DNA of 64,000 nt from an uncultured Prevotellaceae bacterium. Lineage in GTDB: Bacteria; Bacteroidota; Bacteroidia; Bacteroidales; Bacteroidaceae. The notes below the pieces were generated by a model. The model saw only the letters and a program-made list of their open reading frames with translations, had not been told where the DNA came from and did not search any database. The translations under genes and the position numbers were made by a program. Below, in pieces: positions 6,885 through 16,700 of the stretch. How positions within the stretch are numbered: the first letter of the stretch is position 1; the number at the start of each line of letters is the position of its first letter. The stretch lies in contig ONHN01000001.1 of NCBI GenBank assembly GCA_900317635.1, positions 1-64,000 of the forward strand, given 5' to 3'.

Positions 6885-9515
6885 TTAGAATTCCTGGTTG
6901 AGGATGAAGTGGAACTGCGAACCGCCAGCCTTGTTTCCGTTGATATACTTCGTGAAACCATAGGCCCAGTCAATACCAAGCATACCCACCATGGGCAGCA
7001 TCAGGCGCACACCCACACCTGCCGACTTACGCAAGTCGAAGGGGTTGAAGTCCTTCACGTCTTCCCACGCATTACCAGCTTCGAGGAAAGCTAAGCCGTA
7101 GATGTTGGTTTGTCCTTGCAGTAGGAAAGGATAGCGCATTTCAAGGGTAAAGCGGCTGTAGGCATAGGCGTTGTCACCATACGAACCAGCGATAGAGCCA
7201 TTGTCGTAACCACGCAGACCGATGGTCTCGGTGGCATAGCCCGAGGAATAGCCCGACATGCCGTCACCACCCATGTAGTAGGTCTCGAAGGGCGACTTCT
7301 TGTAGCGGTTGTACGACCCAAGGATACCAAACTCAGCACGCGTCATCAAGACGGGGGCTTTGGCCTGACCCGTTAGTGCGGTGAAGGTGCGGAACTTGAA
7401 CTTCCACTTGTAGTATTCAATCCAGCGGAACTTCTCTTGCGCTTCTTTCTGGTAGCTGGCACTGCGATAGTCGGTGGCAAGGTTCTTGTAGTCTTTACCG
7501 TCCCAAAGTGAGTAGGGCGGTGTGGCTGTTACGCTGAGGGAGAGTTCAGAACCGCTACGCGGATAGAAGTTATTGTCCGTAGAAGTACGCGTCAGGGCCA
7601 GCGTCAGGTTAATGTTGTTGCAGTTACCATCGTGGATAAGGAAGTACTCCCACGACTTCAGCATATAGCGCGTATAGCTCAGCTCGGCCATGAAGTTGAA
7701 GCGGTCGTCGGGCCAGCGCAGGCGCTTACCAAAGCCCAGCGATAGGCCCAGCATCTTGACGTACTTGTCGGGGTCGTAGTAGTTGGTATAGTTATAGTAG
7801 TTGGTGTTGTTGCCGTAGCCGTAAAGGTAGGTGTTATAGACGTTGTTGTAGAAGCTCGTATTGTAGTAGCGTGAGCTCACGTCGGTCGACTTTGAGAAGT
7901 AGAACGAGAACGAGAGCTGGTTGGGGCGCTTACCGCCTACCCAGGGGTCGAGGAACGAGAGGCTGTAGTTCTGATAGTACCTACCATTGGTTTGCGCACT
8001 GATAGAGAGCGTTTGGCCATCGCCTTGCGGCAGGAAGCCCATCTTCTTGTTTCGGTTGAAGAGGCTTTGGATGGAGAAGTTCGTAAACTTTATGCCTACG
8101 CTACCCACGATGCCCGTAGGACCCCAGCCTGCCGAGATTTGGAACTGGTCGCCGCCCTTAGGCACCAGCGGATAGCTGATGTCGACGGTGCCGTTCTTCT
8201 CGTTGGGCTTGATGCTGCTGTTGAGCGCAGAGCCAAGGGCCTCAACGTCAAACTGGTTCAATTGCGAGAGGACCATCACCGTGTTTTTGATGGCGTCCAT
8301 CGAGAAGAGGTCGCCAGGCTTCGTGTAGAGCTCGCGACGTATCACGTTTTCGTAAACGCGGTCGTTACCGGCAATGGTGACGCGGTTGAAGCGGGCCTGC
8401 TGTCCTTCGCGAATGCGTATTTCAAGGTCCACGCTGTCGCCTTCAATGTTGACTTCTACGGGATCAAGGCGGTTGAAGACGTAGCCGTTGTTATAGTAGA
8501 GGCTTCTCACGGCATCATCGTCCTCCATGAGGCGCTTGTTGATGTGCGTCTGGTTATACACGTCGCCGCGCTTCATCTGCAGGATGCGGTCTTGCAGCAA
8601 GGAGGTGGGATAGACCGTGTTGCCCGTCCAGCTAATGTTGCGAACGTAGTAGCGCTGACCCTTATAGAGGTTCAGATACACGTCAACGTGGCTTTCGTCA
8701 ATCTGCACGATGCTGTCGGACAGCAGCAAGGCATCGCGATAGCCCCAAGAGTTCATCTTGTCGATGACGAAGCCCTTGTCCTCAACATATTTTTCGGGTA
8801 TGAACTTCTTGGAACGGAAGAGGTTGATGAGGCTCTTCTCGTGTGTCTTCTTCATAGCCCGCTTCAGCTTTCGTGCTTCTTTGGCATCCACTCCGCTGAT
8901 ATAGATTTTGTGCACCTTAATCTTTTTCTTCTTGTTGATGTCGATGTCAACCAGTACGCGGTTGTCGCCCGTGATGTCCTCACGCTGCCGAATGTTCACT
9001 TCAGCGTCTTTGTAGCCCTTATCGTCGTAGTACTGCTTGATGATGTAGCTGGCGCGGTTGATGCCGTCTTGCGTAATCTGGCTGCCAGCTTGCAGGCCCA
9101 CGCGCTTTTGCAATTCGTCGCGTTCGCTCTTCTTGAGGTTGCCCCACGAAATGCTGGCAATGCGCGGTTGCGCTTTCAGGTGCACGTGCAGGTAGATTTT
9201 GTCGCCGCGAATGCTGTCGGCCTCAATGCTGACATCGCTAAAGAGCTTCTGTGCCCAATAACGACGAACGGCCTCGGTGATGTCGGCACCTGGCACTTCG
9301 TAGGTCTTGCCTACCGTTAGGCCGGCCATAGAGACAAGCAAATCGTGGTCGAAACCCATAACTTCGTCAACGGTAAGACCTGCAAGGACATACTTCGACG
9401 TGGTGTTTGAGTAGATTATGTCGGGCTTTTCCTCCGCCGTGATTTGCGCACTAACTGCCGTGAACGCTCCAAGCGCAAGGAGTAGTGCACATAAGCGGGA
9501 GTTCGTAATCTTCAT
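6885..9515 (-). CDS. bamA: Outer membrane assembly factor BamA
   Basis: Core of the beta-barrel assembly machine, 876 aa from the chosen start. An in-frame extension to 9653 is open but would overlap uppS and lacks a signal peptide. Starting at 9515 gives MKITNSRLCALLLALGAFT, a proper signal peptide ending VSAQ. Five POTRA domains (about 30-430) precede the surface-antigen barrel. The C-terminus is QFHFILNQEF, ending in Phe as outer-membrane barrels do. Notable are Tyr/Asn-rich loop stretches around 590-625. It is in an operon with uppS and the two skp genes. An AT-rich 'acaatattatta' motif lies 11-25 bases before the start. Confidence 0.95.
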   Translation of the reverse strand: MKITNSRLCALLLALGAFTAVSAQITAEEKPDIIYSNTTSKYVLAGLTVDEVMGFDHDLLVSMAGLTVGKTYEVPGADITEAVRRYWAQKLFSDVSIEADSIRGDKIYLHVHLKAQPRIASISWGNLKKSERDELQKRVGLQAGSQITQDGINRASYIIKQYYDDKGYKDAEVNIRQREDITGDNRVLVDIDINKKKKIKVHKIYISGVDAKEARKLKRAMKKTHEKSLINLFRSKKFIPEKYVEDKGFVIDKMNSWGYRDALLLSDSIVQIDESHVDVYLNLYKGQRYYVRNISWTGNTVYPTSLLQDRILQMKRGDVYNQTHINKRLMEDDDAVRSLYYNNGYVFNRLDPVEVNIEGDSVDLEIRIREGQQARFNRVTIAGNDRVYENVIRRELYTKPGDLFSMDAIKNTVMVLSQLNQFDVEALGSALNSSIKPNEKNGTVDISYPLVPKGGDQFQISAGWGPTGIVGSVGIKFTNFSIQSLFNRNKKMGFLPQGDGQTLSISAQTNGRYYQNYSLSFLDPWVGGKRPNQLSFSFYFSKSTDVSSRYYNTSFYNNVYNTYLYGYGNNTNYYNYTNYYDPDKYVKMLGLSLGFGKRLRWPDDRFNFMAELSYTRYMLKSWEYFLIHDGNCNNINLTLALTRTSTDNNFYPRSGSELSLSVTATPPYSLWDGKDYKNLATDYRSASYQKEAQEKFRWIEYYKWKFKFRTFTALTGQAKAPVLMTRAEFGILGSYNRYKKSPFETYYMGGDGMSGYSSGYATETIGLRGYDNGSIAGSYGDNAYAYSRFTLEMRYPFLLQGQTNIYGLAFLEAGNAWEDVKDFNPFDLRKSAGVGVRLMLPMVGMLGIDWAYGFTKYINGNKAGGSQFHFILNQEF

Positions 9516-9564
9516 CGTTCGTGTATAATAATATTGTATGGTTTCAAACATGGGGAGCAATGCG

Positions 9565-10326
9565 CTATTGCTGGGTGGCAACCTGCTCGCTCGTCTTTCC
9601 GAAGCGACGTTCGCGCTGCTGATACTCGTAAAGGGCCTGACAGAAAGCTTCATCCGTGAAATCGGGCCAGTAGGTGTCGCAGAAGTACAGCTCCGTGTAA
9701 GCCGATTGCCAAAGCAGGTAGTTGCTCAGGCGCTGCTCGCCGCCCGTGCGTATCAGCAGGTCGGGGTCGGGCATAAAGGCCGTTGAGAGTTCGCTGCTGA
9801 TAATCTTGTCAGTTATGTCGCCGCGTCGTAGGTTGCGCCCCACTACGCGGTCGGAGATGCGTCGCACGGCTTCCGTCAACTCCCAGCGCGCAGAGTAGTT
9901 AATGGCCAGTACCTGCTGAAGACCCGTGTTGTGGGCCGTGCGGTCTTGCAGTTTCAGCAAGCCTCTACTCACTTCTACCGAAAGGCCGCTCATGTCGCCA
10001 ATGACGCGGAAGCGCACGTTGTTCTTCATAAAGAGTTCCTCCTCCAACGAGTTGAGGATAAGCGTCATCAGGGCTGCCACCTCTTTAGGCGGGCGGTTCC
10101 AGTTCTCGGTCGAGAAGGTGTAGAGCGTTAGGTAGTCAAGACCTAAGTTGCTGGCCAGCGTTGTGATGCGCCTAACGCTGTTGACGCCTTCCTGATGGCC
10201 CAAACTGCGGTCCAGCCCACGTTGCTTGGCCCAGCGTCCGTTGCCGTCCATGATGATGGCCACGTGGCGCGGCAGGCGCGTGAGGTCTAAACGCTCTTGA
10301 TAGGTCGTCGGTTCGTTGGTTGTCAT
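9565..10326 (-). CDS. uppS: Isoprenyl (undecaprenyl diphosphate) synthase
   Basis: Cis-prenyltransferase (253 aa) making the C55 lipid carrier for peptidoglycan and surface glycans. The signature [17 protein letters not shown] (about 19-35) holds the catalytic Asp and the diphosphate-binding residues. The [18 protein letters not shown] segment near 200-217 is the C-terminal UppS signature. Its start overlaps the stop of the glycosyltransferase-like gene by 4 bases, so the two are translationally coupled. Confidence 0.95.
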   Translation of the reverse strand: MTTNEPTTYQERLDLTRLPRHVAIIMDGNGRWAKQRGLDRSLGHQEGVNSVRRITTLASNLGLDYLTLYTFSTENWNRPPKEVAALMTLILNSLEEELFMKNNVRFRVIGDMSGLSVEVSRGLLKLQDRTAHNTGLQQVLAINYSARWELTEAVRRISDRVVGRNLRRGDITDKIISSELSTAFMPDPDLLIRTGGEQRLSNYLLWQSAYTELYFCDTYWPDFTDEAFCQALYEYQQRERRFGKTSEQVATQQ

Positions 10327-11147
10327 AACTCTTTATCTGTCTCTTTAACGCTAAGCAGGGGTATGCCCCCTATCTTCGCAGCGGTAATCGTGAACGTTGA
10401 AGCGGTGCTGCCGTAGATGCGACTCGTGGCGGACAAGGCGTAAAGGTCGGTGACGGCTTGCATAATGCCTTCGCGCGTGTCGCGACGGACGGAGCTAAGG
10501 GGCTGCACGAAGACGCGGTCGCCATAGGCCATTTGTAATTCGCGCCGCAACGCAAGGTCGTCGGTGGCAAGATAGAACGCAACGTTGCCATTGCGCGCCT
10601 TTTCTGCGTCCATCACGCGCCGAAAGTCCTGCGTAGAACTGTCGGCAATAGCCTCGGTGTGGTCGGTGCGCCGAATGTGGATACCTACTACGTCCAACCC
10701 CTGAAAGGGTGCCGTCACTTGTCTGATGGCATCGGCTATAGCAGGCAGTGGGCGCAAGGCGGCGTAGCAGGCATCGGGTATGTCGCACAATTCGTGACAC
10801 GAACTGACCCACACGCGCTCAGCACGCGCTGCAATCTCGAAGATATCATCGCCCTGCCACGGTCGTAGCCACTCTTTCTGGTGACCATAGCTCAGATGGC
10901 GCAGCAACGTCGGGATGCGAAAGTTTCGGCGCCGTGGGCGGTCGTCGAAGAACGTTTGGTGCACAATGCTGAACTGCGGTGTGTCGATCGGTTCGAAGAG
11001 TTCATCGAAGTGGGCCGCACATTCAAAGTCGCTGCACCAACGCACACGGACGGGTTTACCGATACGTTCGCTGACGTAACGTGCCGAAATCGTGGCGCGC
11101 AAGCGGTTGCAAAGACCGCCAAAGGGAACTATCGTGAGCTGTTGCAC
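10323..11147 (-). CDS. Fucosyltransferase/NodZ-like glycosyltransferase
   Basis: Cytosolic 274-aa protein with a GT-B-like pattern of the fucosyltransferase/NodZ superfamily: [10 protein letters not shown] at the N-terminus (about 9-18), [10 protein letters not shown] (about 155-164, the donor-binding basic motif) and a [13 protein letters not shown] segment near 245-257. Such enzymes transfer fucose or a similar sugar from a nucleotide donor. The acceptor is unknown. It sits between a DUF6089 barrel gene and uppS and overlaps uppS by 4 bases, an unusual companion for the bam operon. It may act on an undecaprenyl-linked or outer-membrane glycan (inference). Family identification is moderate. 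Confidence 0.6.
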   Translation of the reverse strand: MQQLTIVPFGGLCNRLRATISARYVSERIGKPVRVRWCSDFECAAHFDELFEPIDTPQFSIVHQTFFDDRPRRRNFRIPTLLRHLSYGHQKEWLRPWQGDDIFEIAARAERVWVSSCHELCDIPDACYAALRPLPAIADAIRQVTAPFQGLDVVGIHIRRTDHTEAIADSSTQDFRRVMDAEKARNGNVAFYLATDDLALRRELQMAYGDRVFVQPLSSVRRDTREGIMQAVTDLYALSATSRIYGSTASTFTITAAKIGGIPLLSVKETDKEL

Positions 11148-11273
11148 AGAACTTTCGTTTTAGTGACGAGTGACAAGTTGGCTATGCCACCTACTTTCTT
11201 CAGGTTTCCGCAGGCGGGACGCCTGCGTCCCATAAGGCTGATGCCGAGGAGTTTTCAACCCCTACCCTATTCC

Positions 11274-11969
11274 TTAGTCCTTGTTACAGGTGGGGCACTT
11301 TGGCGAGAGGTCGTAGGTCAGCGTAAAGAGCATCATGCTGAAGTGGTCTTTGTTGCGAAACTCCGACGAGGCTATGCCGTGGGGGGCTGACAGCCCGTCG
11401 AGTTTGTCGGAGGGCGTGAAGTGGAACGTCCAGTCGAGCCCCAAGTTCAGGCGTTCGCGCACTTTCCACTTCAGGCCTACGCCAATAGGAATATCCATCG
11501 TAAAGGCCTTGCCCGGCGTTGCGTACACCAAGCCTAAACCTGCTTGTATATAGGGCACCAACCGACAATGCCCCTGAAAACCGCGCAACCAGCCGTAAGG
11601 CAAGAAGTGCAGTTCGTAGAGGGCTGTGAGACCTACCTGGCTGCCACTCATCTTATAATCTAACGTCTCCGTTCCTGACGCATTGGGGTTGGCAGGATAG
11701 AAGTCGGTCACTTTCGTTGTGTTGCCTCGAAGTCCAAGGTAATCCACACGCGTCTTAACGGCCATGCGCGGATTGAGCGGGAAACGCGCCACAAGCGCAC
11801 CCGACACGTGCGGAAACCCAAAGAACTTGTTGTTTAAGTCGTTCAGCGAGAAACCCGCGCCTATACCGCCGCCCAGCTCCAACCGATAGAACGTATCTTC
11901 CTGAGCCGACAAGCGGATGCTGACGGCTAAGAAAAGCATAACGGCGATGAGAGCTAAACGCGGTTTCAT
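11274..11969 (-). CDS. DUF6089-like outer-membrane beta-barrel protein
   Basis: 231-aa secreted protein with a signal peptide (about 1-22, ending RLSAQ) followed by alternating amphipathic strands and glycine-rich turns typical of a small outer-membrane barrel (LELGGGIGAGFSLNDL, LVPYIQAGLGLVY, GVGLKWKV). Bacteroidales carry a DUF6089 gene just upstream of uppS-bamA, and this matches in position and character. It is probably the first gene of the operon. The 126-base spacer after it contains a GC-rich hairpin and one 'gtgacgagtgacaag' repeat. A precise function is not known. Confidence 0.65.
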   Translation of the reverse strand: MKPRLALIAVMLFLAVSIRLSAQEDTFYRLELGGGIGAGFSLNDLNNKFFGFPHVSGALVARFPLNPRMAVKTRVDYLGLRGNTTKVTDFYPANPNASGTETLDYKMSGSQVGLTALYELHFLPYGWLRGFQGHCRLVPYIQAGLGLVYATPGKAFTMDIPIGVGLKWKVRERLNLGLDWTFHFTPSDKLDGLSAPHGIASSEFRNKDHFSMMLFTLTYDLSPKCPTCNKD

Positions 11970-12070
11970 TGGTTGTGTTCGTTACTTTAAGCGATTGTGG
12001 GTGTTACGTTGTCATCGTAACATACAGCATGGCTTGGCACGGTGCAAATAGGAGGAGAAAGGCTTTTCCT

Positions 12071-13423
12071 TCACTTCCACCCTAAGCGGTTGATGCGACC
12101 TTTCCAAACCTCGCCACTACCGCCACAGTACAGGATGATGTAGTTGTCGGCGGTCGTCACAACCGACAGGCTGCCAGAGACAACGGCTTCGGGAGCCTTT
12201 ATAATGCTACTATCCCACGAGCGTCCGTTGTCGCGACTTAAGCGCGGCGTGGCCAGTTTGCCGTCTTGTAAGCCCAAGAGCAAGGTGGCACCGTCATAGT
12301 AGGCCAGAGCCGAGCTTTCTACTATCGGGCAAACATAGTCTGCGTTCTCCGTTTCGGGATAATATACCCACGGATATTGTACGGCGTCGGTCAGGTCGAT
12401 ATTGCGCTTCCACACAACGGGCGTTCCGTCGTGATGGCCTAAGACTAAGAGGTCTTCGTAGGTCGGGTCGTTTTCGGAGGGTATGCACACGCCTTGCACC
12501 ATACTTTGGGGCATCGGACGGGCAAGCTCGGTCTCATCGGCCTGCCACGTCTGGCCGCCGTCGCGCGAGCTGTAGAACATACCTGCTGCGTCGGTAGCCA
12601 CGAGCCGGTCGCTTCCAGCCACGGGCAAGGCCGTAAAGGCGGCGGGCAAGGTGGTCTCAACCGTCCTCCAAGCCACAGCGTCCTGGCTGCTCACCAATTC
12701 TCCCTCGGCTAAGGCGTAGAACGTTCCGCGATGCAAAATGATGCTGCGAACGTCTATCGTAGGCCTCGAAAGGTTAGTGCGCGAAAGCGAGGCGGGTGCG
12801 TCAGTCGTGGCATAAAGCACGGCGGGCTGCCCGGCGATGTTGGCAAACACATAGATAGATGAGCCACTAACAATGGCTTTCTGCGCCGTGGCAGCTGCCA
12901 AATCAGCATAAACGCCTTCGCGCTGCCAGAGCATCGAGTCGCCAGCTTCTTTATGCACGCGAATGTCGATAGTGTAGGTGCGCGAAGATACGCCATCGGT
13001 GCCGTGAACCGTCAGCAGACGAGGCCCGCGACAGTCCAGCGTGTCTTTCGTCGAAACCAGCGTGTCTTGCCCCGTATAAAGCGACTTGATTGTCATCGAA
13101 CCCGTAGCGTTCAGCACGCTAAACACTACTTTTGACACGTCCGTGTTGACGGGCAACGAGTCGGGATTGAAAATTCGTCCGCCCAATTGGTCGATGCTCA
13201 GCGGATAGAGCGAACCCGTCACGTGGCTGATATAAGTGCTGTCGGTTCCCGCAGAGGTCTTCATGTAGATATAGCGGTTCAGCGTGCCGAGCGTGGCCGA
13301 GGCCATGACACAGCTGTTCGACGTTGTTTCTTCATAGGTGCTGTCGCTCTTGCAGCTTCCCATGACGACGACAAGTAGCAGGGCGGCAAGGGCTGACAGC
13401 GTGCGATATAGGTTTTTGCTCAT
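12071..13423 (-). CDS. DUF6242-like lipoprotein
   Basis: 450-aa lipoprotein. The signal peptide ends in the lipobox VVMGSC (Cys about 24). An N-terminal Ig-like domain (about 30-155, ending TYTIDIRV) is followed by a beta-propeller-like region with BNR/Asp-box-like repeats (SSRDGGQTW near 287, SRDNGRSW near 394). This is the architecture of DUF6242 proteins found singly in Bacteroidales. It probably acts at the cell surface or in the periplasm; the ligand is unknown. A well-formed promoter precedes it (13500-13531). Transcribed alone. Confidence 0.75.
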   Translation of the reverse strand: MSKNLYRTLSALAALLLVVVMGSCKSDSTYEETTSNSCVMASATLGTLNRYIYMKTSAGTDSTYISHVTGSLYPLSIDQLGGRIFNPDSLPVNTDVSKVVFSVLNATGSMTIKSLYTGQDTLVSTKDTLDCRGPRLLTVHGTDGVSSRTYTIDIRVHKEAGDSMLWQREGVYADLAAATAQKAIVSGSSIYVFANIAGQPAVLYATTDAPASLSRTNLSRPTIDVRSIILHRGTFYALAEGELVSSQDAVAWRTVETTLPAAFTALPVAGSDRLVATDAAGMFYSSRDGGQTWQADETELARPMPQSMVQGVCIPSENDPTYEDLLVLGHHDGTPVVWKRNIDLTDAVQYPWVYYPETENADYVCPIVESSALAYYDGATLLLGLQDGKLATPRLSRDNGRSWDSSIIKAPEAVVSGSLSVVTTADNYIILYCGGSGEVWKGRINRLGWK

Positions 13424-13499
13424 TGCGTGAGGCTATTATTTCAGAGGTTGTTTTGCTTTATTAAGTACCCGTTTATGACTACGATGCACAAAATCGTGG

Positions 13500-13531
13500 C
13501 AAAGATACAGCGCATCTTGAGTAAAAACAAA
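13500..13531 (-). promoter_or_regulatory. Promoter of the DUF6242 lipoprotein gene
   Basis: On the minus strand TTTG (13528-13531) is followed after 20 bases by TATCTTTG (13500-13507), matching the Bacteroidetes -33/-7 consensus. The start codon is 77 bases downstream. The rest of 13424-13775 contains no gene. Confidence 0.7.
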
Positions 13532-13718
13532 GCAAGCGGCCACTTTTATGACCGCTTTTAATAGTTTTTGTAATTTCAGACCTAAGAATTACACGAATTT
13601 TGACGATTTGAGCAAAGAATGGCGGCAAAACTGGCGGCCTTTTGCGCAAAACTATCACCAACGTGCGCTCTACGAGCTGGCAACATAAGCGCACACGCTA
13701 CCCTATCAAACAAAGTTT

Positions 13719-13750
13719 TCCCGCCACAACATCTCTGCGTTATGGCGGGA
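13719..13750. repeat. Inverted repeat downstream of GH31 gene
   Basis: Eight-base arms 'tcccgcca' (13719-13726) and 'tggcggga' (13743-13750) lie 26 bases after the GH31 stop. It could stabilise or end the transcript, but no clear T-run follows on the minus strand. Confidence 0.4.
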
Positions 13751-13775
13751 ATACAATAAGGCATAATATACTTGC

Positions 13776-16700
13776 TTAGAAGACTATGCTCGTGCCGAGG
13801 CTACGGTCAACGAGCAGGCCGTCTTGCGGCTGGAGCGAGAACGTACCGCTGCGACGGGCGCGGAACTTCAAGCGCACCACGTCGCCGTCTTCAAGTAGCG
13901 GGCTGTTGCCAACGTTGGCGAAGCAGACGAAGAGTTCCTTCTGTCCGTTGGTGTGGAGGCGATCGTAGGTGAGGTTGCGCATCTCCTTCGCCCCTACGGC
14001 CTCAAGGCTTACGTATTCAAGTTCGGTGGCATCGTAAGGCAAGGCCAGCGAGAGGGCGTTGACGCTTTGCAGGTCCTTACCCGTAATAGTCACAACCACT
14101 TCATCGCCAGCCACAAACGACGTTTTGCTTGCGCTAAGGGCGAGCGTGCCTGCGGCCTTGTCGGTGCTTTGTTGCGTGGCACCGCCATCGAGCTGTGTTG
14201 TTACAACGGAGATGTCGTAAGCATCTATCAGGCCATTGCCATTCACGTCGCCAGCACTGACGTAGTCGTAGTCGGCATCGCCACGGCGCACGCCCGTATA
14301 GTTCATGTAGCTTGTCAGGTCGTTGTCGTCGATACGGCCGTCGCGGTTGATGTCGCCTTGCAGCACGCTTTCGGTGCCTGGCACCTTAAACACGTAGAGT
14401 TCCTCGCCCGAGCCGAAGTTGCCCACGGCTTCCGTCACACTGAGGCGGATGTAGCGCGCCGTGAGGTCTTCGCCAAACTCGAAGGTCTTGGCCTCGCCGT
14501 TGCGCTCCCAGGCAAAGTCGCCGACGGGAGTCCACGTTTGGCGGTCGGTGCTGATTTCAACGCTACCTTTCAGCAGGGTGCCGTTGCCAGCGTCCTCGCG
14601 TGGCTGATACTCAAAGCGGTCGAGCTCGTTGACGCTGCGCAGGTCGATGGTGAGGTCGAAGGGAACGGCGGTGCTACCCCACTGCGTGTGCCACATCGTT
14701 TTGCGGTCGAAGTCGAAGAGTTTACCAGCGTCTTGTCCGCCTTGGTTTTCGCAACTTGTTATGCCCTTAATGCCTTTCACGGCAAACTGATAGGGGTCGG
14801 ACTTCGTCGTTGCTTTCACCTCGGTCCAGGCACTGTAGCCGTCGCTGTTGACGGCGCGCACCTTGAAGGCATAGTCGGTTTCGGGTTGCAGACCGTCAAA
14901 GGCGAGTTGCTGACCGCGAATGGTGCTGTAGGTTTGTCCGTCGAAAGCTATTTCGTAGTAGTCGGCATTGTCCACCTGCTGCCACGAGGGGGTCAGGCTG
15001 AAAGCCTCCACGTTTTCTTCGGCGAAGGTCACGCGCGGTGCTGTCAGCGGGCCGTGGGTCTTCAGCAGGGGGTCGGCGGGAGCAAACGTAGCACCGCGCA
15101 CTTCTACGACGATGCCGTTCATCGTCACGTCGGAGCGTCCGAGCTTCACCCACAGCTGCGGGTTCTTCGTGATGTGTTGCTTCGAAAACTCGCTGCCTGC
15201 CGTTGCGAAGCGGTTGAGTTCGGGTGCTTCATTATAGAAATAGACATTGTCGGCGGCTTCAAACTGCGCTTCGCTGTTCACGGCGCGCAACGCCACCTTC
15301 TGTTTGCCTATGCGAGCAGCTACCTTCTTGGGCTGGGCGGTGAGGTTGATGCGCAGTTCGGTTTGCTTCATCGCCTCAAAACCATCGAACGTGCCTATTG
15401 TGGGTTCTATGGTGACGGTAAGGCGGTCTTTCTTGAGTTCGCTGCGCACTTCGGTGTAGGCCGCAGCGCCACGCAGGTAGTCCTCGGAGCGTCCGTCGTC
15501 GTCGTACTCGACGAAGCAGCCAGCCGCAGCGGGATAAAACTCATAAGCGCGGAAATCCTTGGGTGCCTGGGCGGGCGTGTTGTGGGGTCGCGTCATGGGA
15601 ATGATGGCGCCACTGCGCACGAAGACGGGCAGCTTCCAGAGCGGAGCGTCGTAGTCGTTAATGATGCGTCCGCCCTCGTAGCTGTCGCCGTTCCAATAGT
15701 CGAACCAGCGACCTTCGGGCAGGTAGATGCCGTGGCGCACGTCGTTGCCGTCTTTGTCGGCGGCGGTCTCTTTGTAGATAGGAACCACGAGGAAGTCGGG
15801 TCCGTAGAGGAATTCGTAGCGCGTTTGCTCGCCCAAGGTGTAGTCGTTGGGATAGTCGAGCAATAGCGCGCGCACCATGGGCTTGCCCATCGTGGCTTCG
15901 TGGGCAATGCTGTAGGTGTAGGGCATGAGTTCGGACTTTAGCTTCAGATAGTGGCGGTTGATGCTCGTAGCGGGTTCGCCGAGGGCCTGCGGATATTTCG
16001 GGTTGCTACCCCAGCCGTCCATGTTGAGCTCCATCGGTGTGAACGTTTTCCATTGGAATTCGCGCACGTTGACGGCCACGTTCTTTCCGCCAAAGATGCC
16101 ATCCACATCGTTGGTGATGTTGGGCTGTCCGGAAAGGCCTGCGCCGATGAACGTAGGGATGTGGTAGCGAATATACTCCCAGTTGCCGCCCGTTTGGTCG
16201 CCCGTCCAGATGCCTGCGTAGCGCTGTGTGCCAGCCCAGCCGTCCACGCTGATGATGAACGGACGGGCACCGCCGCCATAGTAAGGCATAATCTGGGCTA
16301 CATCGCTCACGCCGTTGAGCCCAAAGCTGTAGCCTGCGCCGACCCACGCCACGTCCGTCTTCAAGACGCGCACGCCAGCGTCGCGCACTTCCTTCACGAT
16401 GTCGCGTTGCAAGAGGGGTTCAACACCCTCTTTCGGATAGAGGTCGCTTTGTGTCCATAGGCCTACTTCTATGCCCTTCGAGTGGGCGTAGTTGCCAAAC
16501 TGACGGAGGTTCTCGATGTTGCCGTCTATCGAGCCTGTTTGCCCGTAGCCACCACCGTAGCCATCGTTGGGCAGGAACCACCCAATTGGCATATCATTTG
16601 CAAGGTAACGGTCGATGGCGGCGCGGGCACTGAACTGATAGTTGGTCTCGCCGTTCAGCGTTTCCCTCGCACCGCCGTTCGCCTTCTGACTTTCGTTGTA

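Noticed and set aside
7992-9320. 442-residue open frame on the plus strand
   Set aside because: It lies wholly antisense to bamA; its composition (Val/Ala/His-rich, no signal or domain) is that of a shadow frame in GC-rich coding DNA.
9516-9653. N-terminal extension of BamA to 9653
   Set aside because: The 46 extra codons overlap uppS and precede a clear signal peptide beginning at 9515.
13953-15866. 637-residue open frame on the plus strand
   Set aside because: Antisense to the GH31 gene, whose domains are clear throughout. The long opposite frame results from codon bias.
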